From Pseudomonas putida (lineage in GTDB: Bacteria; Pseudomonadota; Gammaproteobacteria; Pseudomonadales; Pseudomonadaceae): DNA of 34,110 nucleotides. The stretch lies in assembly GCF_030159595.1 (NCBI RefSeq), contig NZ_BSKJ01000019.1, positions 1 to 34,110 of the forward strand, in the 5' to 3' direction. The notes beneath the pieces were generated by a model that saw nothing but the letters and a program-made list of their open reading frames with translations, searched no databases and had not been told where the DNA came from. This document shows positions 9,092 to 18,400 of the stretch, piece after piece (the first letter of the stretch is position 1; every line of letters starts with the position of its first letter). The translations under genes were made by a program, and so were the position numbers.

Positions 9092-9117
9092 AACGGCAGC
9101 CGTGTAGGGCTGCCGTT
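9092..9117 (-). terminator. Stem-loop between fimV and truA
   Basis: A perfect 10-base stem AACGGCAGCC/GGCTGCCGTT encloses a 6-base loop 25 bases after the fimV stop. On the minus strand it is followed by GTCGTTATAAT, a weak T tract. It may be a partial terminator that lowers read-through from fimV into truA, or an mRNA-stabilising 3' end. Confidence 0.5.
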
Positions 9118-9142
9118 GATTGTGCGTCGGACTATGCCTGCA

Positions 9143-11887
9143 TCAAACCAGGCGAGAGAGTATGTCCTCGGCTTCCTGACGCTGGCCGTCGTCGCCGTCC
9201 TTGACCACTTCATCGAGGATATCGCGCGCGCCCTGGTTGTCGCCCATATCGATATAGGCACGGGCCAGGTCGAGTTTGGTGGCCACTTCGTCACTGCCGG
9301 AGAAGAAGTCAAAGTCCAGATCGTCCAGTGGCGGCTCGGGATCCGGCTGCGCAACCGCGTCTTCTGCAGTGAAATGCGGCTCCAGAGAGGGCGATTCCAG
9401 GCTCTGCGACAGCTTGTCCAACTCGGCGTTGACGTCGTCGAGCTCCGAGGCAAAGCTCTTGGCCGCCGGCGAATCATCTTCCAGCGACAGCGACAGGTCA
9501 AAGTCCGACGGCAGGTCGAAATCGGAGACTGGTTCGAATGCCGGCTCGCTGTCAAAGGCGGCCAGTTCGGCGGCAACATCCACCGGAGCCTCTTCAACGG
9601 CATCTGGAGCGGCCGGGGCAACCGGCTCACTGACATCAAGGTCGAAGTCAGACAGGTCCACGGCTGGCTGCGGCTCGGCCTGGGCCAGCATGGCCTCGAA
9701 ATCGGCGTCAGCGTCGGCTTGCAGTTCGGCATCCACGGCAAACGGCGGTTCTTCCGGCTGAGCCTCTTCAAGCACAGGCTCATCCAGCACAGGCTCAGCA
9801 ACAACCAACTCGTCAGGTACAGGCTCCTGCTGCACAGACTCGTCTAGCAGCGGCGCGGCCAGCGGATCTTCTTCGGGCAGGTCTTCACCCAGACTCAAGT
9901 CGAAGGCACTGTCCAGATCCTGCTCATCGAGGCCATGCGCTTCCAGGCCCGATACATCAAGGGTCGGCACATCATCGAAGGCATCCAGCTCAGTGCCTGG
10001 CTCGAACACGGCTTCAGGCTCCGCTTGTGCGACGACCTCTGGCTCAGCCTCCACTTGCGGCTCGAATTCAGGCACTTCCTCAGGCACCACGTCGGCAACC
10101 ACTGGCGCCTCGGCGTCATCGTGCAGCAACTCCTGCACATACTGTTCATCCATCTCGGCAGCCAGCGCCGCCGCGCCCAGGCCAGCAGCGGCCAGGCCGA
10201 GCATGGCGGGGTAACGTTCTTTCAGCCCGGCGACTTCGGCAATGTTCTGCTCGCTGGCCGGCAGCTTGCGCTCCTGCTCGGCGAACGCGCTCTGGTCACC
10301 CTGGCGGGCGTACACGTCCATCAGCTTCAGGCGCAGGTCGTCACGTTCTGGCGTGGCAGCCACGGCGGGCTCCAGCAGGTCAGTGGCGCGGTTCAGGCGC
10401 CCTTCGGCCAGGCATTGGTCGACTTCCTCCAGCAGCGCGGCATGCGGGTCGGCTTGCGGTTCAGGCTCTGGCGTCGCCTCGGCGGCTGGCTCAGCTACTT
10501 TCTCCGCAGCAACGGCAGCGGCAGCCGAAGCGGCGACAACGGCTGGAGACAAGGTCACGCTCGGCTCCGAGACTTCGACGCCGTCGAGGCTTTCGGTATC
10601 GGTGTCGAAACCTGTGCCCTGCTCTTCTTCCAGCGCCCGCGCCATGCGCAGGTGCTTTTCAGCTTCTTGCTGGGCTTTGCGCTTGCGTGCCAGCAGCCAC
10701 AGCAGCAGCGCCAACACCAGGATGCTGGAGCCGGCAATGATCCCCAGCAACCATGGGTTACCCAGGACTTGATCGAGCGCACCCTTCGGCTCGCTGACAG
10801 CTGCGGACTTGGCGGCCGGCACCGGCTTGGGCGCGGGCTTGGCCGCCGGCTGGGCCGGGGTAGCGGCAGCCGCTGCCGGAGCGACCGCGCCCTGAGCCTC
10901 AAGCCGGGCCAACTGGTCATTCTTCAGCTCGATCAGACGCTGCAGCTTGTCCAGCTGGCTCTGCAGATCGCCCATGCGGCTTTTCAGTTCTTCGTTGTCG
11001 CGGCGGCTGGTATCCAGGCTTTCCTGGGCCACAGCCAGCTTGTCATTCAACGCCTTGGTCTGGCCGGCCTGGTTGCCCGGGCTGACCAGACGCAAGTTGT
11101 CGCCCTGGGCGATGCGTGCCGGCGCAGCCTCGGCGGCACCACGGCGGGTAGCGTCTAGCTGGCGGGCACGCGGGCCCAGGCGACGGCCTTCGCGCCAGGC
11201 GGCATACTGCTCGGCCACTTCGCTGTTGGCCTCGCCCTGAGGAATGTTCTGGATCTGCTGCTGGTCGGGCAGGCGCAGTACCTGGCCAACCTTCAGCTGG
11301 TTGATGTTGTTGCCAATGAAGGCGTCCGGGTTCAGCGCCTGGATCGCGATCATGGTCTGCTGGATCGAGCCACCCTGCGTGTTGCGCGCGGCAATCTGCC
11401 ACAAGGTGTCGCGGCGCTGGGTGGTGTAGCTGCTGGCACCGGTTGTGGCCGGTGTCACATTGCCCGCAGCCGGCTTGTCGCCCTGCGCTTTAGCCTGGTC
11501 AAGCAGCACGCTGTAGTCGCGCAGCAGACGGCCTTGCGGCCACATCACCTGAACCAGGAATTTGACCACCGACCCAGGCAGCGGCTGGCTGGAGGTAACT
11601 CGCAGCACGCTTTTGCCGTTGGGGTTGATTACCGGTGTGAAGGTCAGGTCTTCGAGGTAGGTCGGAAACGCCACCCCGGCCTTGCTGAACTCTTCCGGCG
11701 GCGCCAGGCTTGGCGCCACTTCGGCGGCTTTGAGGTCGCGCACATCGAGCAATTCGATCTCGGCGTCCAGCGGCTGATTCTGTGCCGACTTCAGGGTCAG
11801 CTCCCCCAGGCCCAGCGCATTCGCCATGCCAGACGACAGCGCCGATGCTGCAGCCATGGCCAGAACCAGTTTGCGAATTCGAAGCAT
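9143..11887 (-). CDS. fimV: FimV-type peptidoglycan-binding motility hub protein
   Basis: Large inner-membrane protein of 914 residues. In P. aeruginosa FimV organises polar type IV pilus assembly and twitching through links to peptidoglycan and cAMP signalling. Features in order are a signal peptide (1-24, ending ANALG), a conserved periplasmic N-terminal domain, a LysM peptidoglycan-binding domain (154-207, RRDTLWQIAARN), a coiled coil around 285-335, a transmembrane helix around 377-400 (ILVLALLLWLLARKRK), and a very acidic Glu/Pro/Val-rich cytoplasmic region with degenerate repeats (EPVPDEL, EPVLDEP). It ends with the conserved TPR-like C terminus (LDLARAYIDMGD, ILSRLV). It follows usg after 71 bases, the usual usg-fimV-truA order. 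Confidence 0.95.
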   Translation of the reverse strand: MLRIRKLVLAMAAASALSSGMANALGLGELTLKSAQNQPLDAEIELLDVRDLKAAEVAPSLAPPEEFSKAGVAFPTYLEDLTFTPVINPNGKSVLRVTSSQPLPGSVVKFLVQVMWPQGRLLRDYSVLLDQAKAQGDKPAAGNVTPATTGASSYTTQRRDTLWQIAARNTQGGSIQQTMIAIQALNPDAFIGNNINQLKVGQVLRLPDQQQIQNIPQGEANSEVAEQYAAWREGRRLGPRARQLDATRRGAAEAAPARIAQGDNLRLVSPGNQAGQTKALNDKLAVAQESLDTSRRDNEELKSRMGDLQSQLDKLQRLIELKNDQLARLEAQGAVAPAAAAATPAQPAAKPAPKPVPAAKSAAVSEPKGALDQVLGNPWLLGIIAGSSILVLALLLWLLARKRKAQQEAEKHLRMARALEEEQGTGFDTDTESLDGVEVSEPSVTLSPAVVAASAAAAVAAEKVAEPAAEATPEPEPQADPHAALLEEVDQCLAEGRLNRATDLLEPAVAATPERDDLRLKLMDVYARQGDQSAFAEQERKLPASEQNIAEVAGLKERYPAMLGLAAAGLGAAALAAEMDEQYVQELLHDDAEAPVVADVVPEEVPEFEPQVEAEPEVVAQAEPEAVFEPGTELDAFDDVPTLDVSGLEAHGLDEQDLDSAFDLSLGEDLPEEDPLAAPLLDESVQQEPVPDELVVAEPVLDEPVLEEAQPEEPPFAVDAELQADADADFEAMLAQAEPQPAVDLSDFDLDVSEPVAPAAPDAVEEAPVDVAAELAAFDSEPAFEPVSDFDLPSDFDLSLSLEDDSPAAKSFASELDDVNAELDKLSQSLESPSLEPHFTAEDAVAQPDPEPPLDDLDFDFFSGSDEVATKLDLARAYIDMGDNQGARDILDEVVKDGDDGQRQEAEDILSRLV

Positions 11888-11958
11888 GACCTCTTCCCTT
11901 GTATGAATCGTCCCGAAACCTGCATGCGGAGCAGGACAAAAGTGCTCGCCAGTATCTT

Positions 11959-12963
11959 TTACGGCATGTGTTTAATCAACAACTGTGCCACTTGCACGGC
12001 GTTGAGCGCGGCGCCTTTGCGCACGTTGTCGGTGGTCAGCCAGAGATTGAGCTGCTGATCTTCATCAACACCGTGACGTACACGACCAACATAGACCACG
12101 TCTTGGCCTACTGCGTCACCAACCGGGGTCGGATAATCATCACGCTCCACCAGCTCTACGCTGTCGGCAGCTTCCAGGGCCTGGTTGACCGCTTCGAGGT
12201 CGACCGGGCGACGGCTCTGCACGGCCACACTGAAGCTATCGCCGAAAAACACCGGGACTTGAACGCAGCTCACGGAAATCTTCAATTCAGGCATGCCCAG
12301 CAGCACGCGCAACTCGCTGACCAGGCGACGCTCCAGCGCGGTGTGGCCCTGTTCGTCTGCCGCGCCAACTTGGGCCAGCAGGTTGAAAGCCACCTGGCGA
12401 TCGAAGAAGCGCGGCTCCAGCGGCCGGGCATTGAGCAGCTCTGCCGTTTGACGGGCCAGCTCGCTGACGGCCTCACGGCCTTGTGCAGACACCGCCAGCG
12501 ATGCCATTACCTGCACCCGCTCGATGTCCAGCAGGCCTTTGAGCGGTGCCAGCGCGACAGCCACTGCAACGGCGGCGGAGCATGGGCTGACAATGCGTGC
12601 CGGCAGCGCCAGGCCGGACAGGCGTTCGGCATTGGCCTCAGGCACCAGGGCCAATGCGTCGTCCAGCCCCCCGGACAGGTCGATGACCGTGCAGCCTGCT
12701 TGCAGCGCCTTGCCGGCAAAGCTGCGGCTGACCGCAGCGCCTGTGGCGAAGAAGGCCAGCTTGACCTGGGCAAAGTCGAAGCTGTCGACTTCGCGTACCT
12801 TGAGCTTCTTGCCGGCGAACATCACGCTGCTGCCCGCCGACTCCATGCTGGCCAGCAGGTGCAGGGTGCCGACCGGGAACGCCAGTTCTTCGAGCACCTG
12901 TACCAGGGTTTCACCGACGCTGCCGGTGGCGCCGACGACGGCGATATCGAATGTAGGGTTCAT
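11959..12963 (-). CDS. usg: Aspartate-semialdehyde dehydrogenase-like protein (Usg type), probably non-catalytic
   Basis: Protein of 334 residues homologous to aspartate-semialdehyde dehydrogenase, with the NADP-binding GATGSVG at 11-17 and the dimerisation-domain segment SAQGREAV. The catalytic cysteine position looks retained as Cys128 (VSPCSAA), but the usual NPxC context is altered. The position of the catalytic histidine reads VFFGDSFSV, with Asp242 in place of His. Without that base, normal reductive dephosphorylation is unlikely, so this is probably a pseudoenzyme. A full-length authentic Asd is encoded at 20428-21540. In other Pseudomonas, usg and asd are near neighbours; here a 7.2 kb block separates them. 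Confidence 0.9.
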   Translation of the reverse strand: MNPTFDIAVVGATGSVGETLVQVLEELAFPVGTLHLLASMESAGSSVMFAGKKLKVREVDSFDFAQVKLAFFATGAAVSRSFAGKALQAGCTVIDLSGGLDDALALVPEANAERLSGLALPARIVSPCSAAVAVAVALAPLKGLLDIERVQVMASLAVSAQGREAVSELARQTAELLNARPLEPRFFDRQVAFNLLAQVGAADEQGHTALERRLVSELRVLLGMPELKISVSCVQVPVFFGDSFSVAVQSRRPVDLEAVNQALEAADSVELVERDDYPTPVGDAVGQDVVYVGRVRHGVDEDQQLNLWLTTDNVRKGAALNAVQVAQLLIKHMP

Positions 12964-12989
12964 GTTGCAGGCTGCCTCTGGCGAAACGG

Positions 12990-13045
12990 GAGCGGCACTT
13001 TACTCGCATTGCCCGGGCGAGGCCAACGCCGCTGATGTGCCGCTC
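12990..13045. repeat. 9-base perfect inverted repeat flanking the end of the Slam gene
   Basis: GAGCGGCAC at 12990-12998 is exactly inverted as GTGCCGCTC at 13037-13045, with 38 bases between. The right arm lies directly after the Slam stop codon. A second small stem may form inside. It could act as a processing or termination structure, or mark the edge of the inserted block. No T tract follows on either strand. Confidence 0.5.
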
Positions 13046-13046
13046 T

Positions 13047-14519
13047 TCAGAACTGCTTCTCCAGCTTGAGGCTGACGCTGTTGCGCTCCCAGCTGTACAG
13101 CCAGTCGACGTTGCTGTTCACTTTGTTGTATTTGAACGTAAGGCTGGGCACCAGGTCGTGGAAGGCCAGGCCGGGGGCGCGCACGATAAAGGTATAGCCC
13201 TGCTCTTCCTCATGGCGCCGGTCATCGAGCAAGGCGCTGTAGGCGTCGTACTGGCGGGTGCGCCAGGAGGCGAACAGCACGGTGCTCAGGCCGATGTCGA
13301 AGTCCTTGGCGACGCCCAGGCGCAGGCCCCTCTGAAAGTAGGCCTCGGTGGCATCGCGGGTGTTGCGGTCGGTGAGGTCGAAACCGCCGAACAGCACCCA
13401 CTGCTGCGGCAGGGCTTGCCACAGGGTGGCGTACACGGAGGCGGCGCTGCCGTCATAGGTGTCCGCGGCCTGGCGGCGGTAGGCCATGTCCTTGTATTCG
13501 CCTTCCAGCTTGAGCATGCGCGTGGCCGAAAGGTTGTGCATCCATTCACCGCGCAGGCCCCAGGCCGAGTACATCGGGTCGCTGCCGATGCGGTTGTATT
13601 CGAACTGCGGGCCCAAGCTGTACTGGTTGCGCCCGTCCTGATAGCTGTAGCCGGTGTTACCGATAAAGGTGTCTTCGTTGTACTTGGCCTCTTTGTCGTA
13701 GGCCTGCCCATAGGCCAGCGCCCGGGCAAACACGCCATGGTGGCCGGACAGCGCAACGCGCTTGTTCAAGGTGGCTTCGTAGTCGATGCCCTGTGCCGAC
13801 ACCGCCTTGGGCATCGTGCGCTCGACCAGGTACACCCCGTCGCTGGTTTCCAGGCGGTAGTGGGTGGTGCTTTCCGAGGACTGGTTGAGGTTGTCGTTCC
13901 AGGTTGGGCCAACGGCCAGCGAGCCTTGCCAGCTTTCGCGGTGGTCCAGTGCCTCGATGAAGCTGTCGACGGTATTGGCCAGGCCCTGGTTGCGCGCATC
14001 CGCCGGGCCAAGGCTTTGGCTGATCTGGCGAAAGGCGTCGGTAGATTCGCGGTCCTTGCGGTTTTCGAACAGTACCCGGGCCAGTTCCAGTTGGCCGGGG
14101 AGAAAGTCGCCCTGCAGCGCCAGCAACTGGCGGTAGTGCGCCTCGGCCTGTTCCAGGTCACCACGAGAACGGGCCAGTGCGCCATCGGCGTAGGCCAGCA
14201 GCATCGGGTCGTGGCCCGGCAGTGCAACGTAGCGGGCGCGGAACGCGGTTACATCGGCCCATTGCTGGCGCTGTACCGAAACATAGAGGGCGCGGCCGAG
14301 GTCGTCGAGGTTGTTCTCCACCCGGTAGGTCTGGCCATCGATGACCAGCGTGGTGCCGGCGATTTCATCCTTGAGCAGTTCACGCTCCTGGCGGTTGGCG
14401 CGGTATTCGATGCTCTGGTTCAGGCGCAGGTTGGTGTCCTGGTCGGCCTGGGTAATAGAGGGGAAAGCAAGTGGGAGGTAAAGCAGCAACAGGTAATGCA
14501 GGCGTGAAGGCTGGGGCAT
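13047..14519 (-). CDS. Slam-family (type XI secretion) outer-membrane translocon
   Basis: Surface lipoprotein assembly modulator (DUF560) protein of 490 residues. A signal peptide (1-25, ending SITQA) precedes a TPR-like helical N-terminal domain (about 65-200, AYADGALARSRGDLEQAEAHYRQ and ELARVLFENRKD). The rest (about 200-490) alternates short amphipathic strands (GSLAVGPTWNDNLN, YSLGPQFEYNRIG, WVLFGGFDLTDRN) and ends in a terminal Phe (KLEKQF), as expected for a 14-strand outer-membrane barrel. Slam proteins move lipoproteins or soluble hemophilin-type proteins across the outer membrane. The cargo is almost certainly the product of the gene just upstream, 92 bases away. The Shine-Dalgarno sequence is weak and a strong hairpin precedes it, suggesting lower expression than the cargo. 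It is not a general porin, because the TPR domain is diagnostic. Confidence 0.9.
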   Translation of the reverse strand: MPQPSRLHYLLLLYLPLAFPSITQADQDTNLRLNQSIEYRANRQERELLKDEIAGTTLVIDGQTYRVENNLDDLGRALYVSVQRQQWADVTAFRARYVALPGHDPMLLAYADGALARSRGDLEQAEAHYRQLLALQGDFLPGQLELARVLFENRKDRESTDAFRQISQSLGPADARNQGLANTVDSFIEALDHRESWQGSLAVGPTWNDNLNQSSESTTHYRLETSDGVYLVERTMPKAVSAQGIDYEATLNKRVALSGHHGVFARALAYGQAYDKEAKYNEDTFIGNTGYSYQDGRNQYSLGPQFEYNRIGSDPMYSAWGLRGEWMHNLSATRMLKLEGEYKDMAYRRQAADTYDGSAASVYATLWQALPQQWVLFGGFDLTDRNTRDATEAYFQRGLRLGVAKDFDIGLSTVLFASWRTRQYDAYSALLDDRRHEEEQGYTFIVRAPGLAFHDLVPSLTFKYNKVNSNVDWLYSWERNSVSLKLEKQF

Positions 14520-14550
14520 TGCTCGGCTCTCGGGGTGCCTTGAAATAGCT

Positions 14551-14581
14551 GCAAGCAGGGCTGCGTGGCAACCCTGCTTGC
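14551..14581. other. Strong 14-base-pair stem-loop between cargo and Slam genes
   Basis: On the minus strand GCAAGCAGGGTTGC, a CAC loop and GCAGCCCTGCTTGC form a 14-pair stem with a single G-U pair. It lies 30 bases after the cargo stop and 31 bases before the Slam start. No T tract follows, so it is more likely a 3'-end stabiliser or processing site favouring cargo mRNA than a full terminator. Confidence 0.7.
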
Positions 14582-14611
14582 GCTTGACTGACCAGCATCA
14601 AGCGGGTCGGC

Positions 14612-15370
14612 TTACTTCTTCACGCCACCGAAAGCGGTGTCGTAGTTGCGGTTTTCGAACTTGGCGATGCCGGCCAGGGAGGCAGTGGCGCCGGCGCCGA
14701 AGAAGCTACCTTGGGTAGTGCCCGCCGACAGCTGCGCGTTGTTGCTCGGGTTCACGGCCTTGGAGGTACCCGAGAAGGATGCATTCGTTTTGTTGATGGT
14801 GGCATCCACAGTGACTCTCAGCGCGCTATTGCCGACGTAGCCGGTGAGCTTCGGCGCTGCCGCACCAAACGTTGCATTCATCTCACCCGACATCAGGTTG
14901 GCACCGGAGTAGTTGCTGATGCCCTGAACTGCATAGGAAACATTGGTGGTCGGCAGCACCCGGCCGGTGGTGTCGCCGGAGTAGTAGACAACACGGGTCG
15001 GGTCATTGTTGGTGCCGTTTTGCGACCACTCGCCAAAGTAGACGTGTTGCGTGGAAACCTGCTTGAAGTCGAAGTTGCCGAGGGCGGAGTGCGATGCCGG
15101 CATCATGGCCGGGGTAATGGTGGTTACACCATTGGTGTCAGCAGCAACCATGCCCTTGAGGCCGCTGAAGCCAACTTTTGCACCGCCGTAGAAAGCCGTC
15201 ACACCCACGGCTGGCGCACCCGCTTCACCAGGGTGATTGGTGGAGTTGCCTTGGGAGCCACCTACTACGATGGAGCCCGCGTAGCTCTGCCCCGAGGATA
15301 CGTCAGCCTGCGCAACGCCAACCAGGCCCAGAAGTGCAACTGCAAGTACGGAAACATTGAACGCTTTCAT
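14612..15370 (-). CDS. Secreted Slam-dependent cargo protein, hemophilin-like
   Basis: Protein of 252 residues from ATG 15370. That start gives a clean signal peptide (KAFNVSVLAVALLGLVGVAQA, cut before DVSSG) with GGA 7 bases upstream. The longer frame adds 22 residues with no ribosome site. The C-terminal third matches the pattern I know from TbpB-like small barrels of Slam substrates: VVYYSGDTTG, SGEMNATFG, GSFFGAGATASLAGIAKF and DTAFGGVKK at the very end. There is no cysteine after the signal peptide, so no lipid anchor. It should therefore be released or held non-covalently, like the haem-binding hemophilins. His46, His94 and His109 are the only mature histidines and are candidate ligand contacts. 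It sits between a TonB-dependent receptor and the Slam. The ligand is inferred, not shown. Confidence 0.82.
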   Translation of the reverse strand: MKAFNVSVLAVALLGLVGVAQADVSSGQSYAGSIVVGGSQGNSTNHPGEAGAPAVGVTAFYGGAKVGFSGLKGMVAADTNGVTTITPAMMPASHSALGNFDFKQVSTQHVYFGEWSQNGTNNDPTRVVYYSGDTTGRVLPTTNVSYAVQGISNYSGANLMSGEMNATFGAAAPKLTGYVGNSALRVTVDATINKTNASFSGTSKAVNPSNNAQLSAGTTQGSFFGAGATASLAGIAKFENRNYDTAFGGVKK

Positions 15371-15456
15371 TTCATAATCCATTGATAAGTTAATAGTATC
15401 CAACACACAAGCACGTCCGACATTCGGCGTATTCACCCGTCCATAGTCATTCCACC

Positions 15457-18400
15457 TTAGAAGTTTGCAGTCAAACCGATTTTCAACGTTCGCCCTGGCG
15501 CGGGCATGGCCGAACGCGTCAAGGGATCCAGATAATAAAGGTTGCTCAGGTTGGTACCGACCAATTCGACACTGACGTCGTCCGTCACTTTATAATTGAC
15601 ATACGCGTCGTAGGTCACAATGTCATCCCACGACAACGGCGTATTGAGGTAATACGAGACCATGGGATTGCCGCTGTAATTGCTATGGAATTTGCTGTCG
15701 TGCCCTTTGTAGTAAATGACACGCCCACCGACCTCCAGACGACGGTCGAAGAAACGCGCTCCCAAGCCAAGATTGGCAGACCATTCAGGCATGGCCATGC
15801 CCACTAGATAACCCCCGAGGAACCCATCATCCACGCAATTGGCGATGCCGCCGTTAGCATCCAGCTGCATGGCCGAGTTTTCATCGCACACTTTATTTTT
15901 AAGCACATGCGCCACGCTCACGTCGGTAAAGAAACCGCCATTGTCGTACCGGCCTTGTAATTCGATACCTGCCGTCGTCTGTTTCTCAACATTGGAGAAC
16001 ACCAGTTGCGGGCTGCGCTCAATGACGTTATCCGTGGTGTTGTGATAGTAGGTAAGCTTGACATCCGCTTGCTCACTGCCTAGCCAACCACTGAGACTGT
16101 GAATGTAAGCCACTTCGTAGTTATGTGCATGTTCCGGTTCCAGCTGCCAAGGCGTCAGTGACGCAGAGAAGCCAACGGTACTTTCAAACATGCTCGGATA
16201 ACGAATCGCTTCGCTGTAACGTAAATAGAACCGGCCATTCTCCGAGGTAAAGAAAGTCGCCGAGAGATTAGGTACCCAGCCTTGATCCCTGCGGTGCTTG
16301 GCCGAGGTGTCGACCGTTTGGTTGACCAGATTGCCCTCGTTGTCGACGTAGCCCGGTGAACCGTCATAGAACGTGGCGGTGCATCCCTCTATATCGCCAG
16401 CCGCTGCGGCTGCGATACACGGGTTGTTACTGCGCTGATATCGCCCTTTTCCGTCATGCGCCCAGTCTGCCGTGTGCTGGGTCGTTACTGAGCGCGGTGT
16501 ATTGACTTCCGTCGCTTCAATGTCTGCCTGTATCTGCTCCTCGGTATAACCAAACATCTCCCATACCCATTGGTTGCCCGCGATGTTCTCGTCCACAGCC
16601 GCACGCCACTCTGCATCCGACAGTTGCCTGCTCGTGGAGTACGTGACCTGTCTACCGGTCTGCACGTACTGGGTAGTCACACCCGTATCACGCTGCCGCT
16701 TACTGAGAAAATCGTCGAACGACCAATACGAGGAATAACGACCACCCGCCGTAAAGCGCGCAAACGAAACCGGCTGCCAGTCAAAGTTGAAGTTGTACTC
16801 CTGCTCCTCACGTCGCCCTGCCCTTGGAAACAGTCGCGTTGCCCCGAACGTGCTCGGGTCTAACATGCTGTCACCCGAACTCAGTTTTTCATGCTGGTAG
16901 CTGCCACCCAGGGTCAGATCAAGACTGTCCAGCAGCTTGAGCTTGTTGCTGACCGTGAGCCCTGCACGGTCATGCTTGGCATTGGCCACGGCCGTGTTGC
17001 GAAACTCGCGGTTCTGCATCGTGGTTTCATTGGGCACACCACCCGAGCTGTAGGTATCGCTAACGGTTCGCGTCATCCACAGGTTGGAATAGAAGTCGAC
17101 CCAACGGTTGTCGTCCGGGTTGAGCTTGTACTCGAGGTTATAGGCCTTGCTGTCCACATGGCTCAGCGGCCACTGCGGCACACCGTAGGTCGCGGCATCA
17201 TAGGTACTGCCCGGGGTGAAGAAGGAAATACGCGAAGGCAGGATCTCGCCATACAACGAGTCGGTGGCGCGGTAGCCGAACTCCAGGCTCTGGCCTTCGT
17301 CGATCTTCCAGGTGGCCTTGGCCAGCCACGATTCCATCTTGCTGGAGCTGTTGGGCACTTCGTCGCCGGGCTTGTAGATGCGCGCCAGGTTGGGCACATA
17401 GTCCCACTTGCCATCCACCAGCTCGCCACTGGAGTAGTAACTGCTCTTGTTCTTGCCCGCGTAGTGGTTACCCTTTTCCCGATAGGCATAGGCGCCCATC
17501 AGGTCGAAATGCTCCTGTCGCGTCCCCAGCGCCAGCCGGTACGCCTTGTCGTCACTCGACAACAGGTCATTGCTGCTACTCGTGCGCGGGTGTTTGTACA
17601 ACGCCGGGTCGTAATAGGAGTTGACCGGGATGTACTGGTAATCCGCACCCGGCATCTGCCCAGTCATCAAGGTGGGCAGCTTCGGCGATACCGAATTGTT
17701 GCTGCCCTCGATCTTGAACTCGCCGCCGAATGCCTCGCCTTCCTTGAGGATGTCATCGACGCTGAGGGTATTGGCCACCACCGCACCACCCACGCCGCTG
17801 TAGACATTGCGCTCCAGGTTCGGCCCCTTGATTACCTTGATCGAACCGATCAGGTTGGGGTCGATGTAGTTGCGGTTGTTGGCGCCCATGTAGCCGCGGT
17901 ACACGGTCAGCGCCTGCTCGGTGCCGTCGATGGTCAGCGGCACCCGGCCAGGGCCCTGAATGCCGCGTACGTTCGGGTCCAGGGCACCGCTGTTGCGGGC
18001 GTCGCCGCTGTAAACGTTGAGCATGCCCTTGAACACGTCGGCGGGGGCGGCGCCCTTGTAGCGCTCGATCTGCTCCTTGCCGGCGTAGACGGTGGAAATG
18101 TCCTGGTCGTAGATGTCGCTGTAGCCCTTCTCGTCCCGCGTACGGCCGTCACGCTGACTGTAGACGTAGGTCGGGTGCAGGTCATCGGTGCCAGCGCTGG
18201 TGGCCGATTGCAGATGGATCACCGGGCGGTCGGGCCCGCCACTCAGGCTGAAGCTGATCGGCAAACCACTCAGCAATTGCTTGAGCGCACTGTCCAGAGA
18301 GAAACGACCCTGCACCGGGTTGGCGTACAGGCCATTGAAGGCGTCGCCGGTCAGGTAAAGCTCAGCGCCCGCCTGACGCGCCAGCTGTAGCATGGCATCT

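Noticed and set aside
14612..15370. Carrier as a HasA-type haemophore
   Set aside because: HasA has no cleaved signal peptide and is secreted by type I. This protein has a Sec leader and Slam-cargo features and sits next to a Slam gene.
15371..15436. 22-residue N-terminal extension of the carrier
   Set aside because: It would bury the signal peptide and has no ribosome site; ATG 15370 gives a standard leader.
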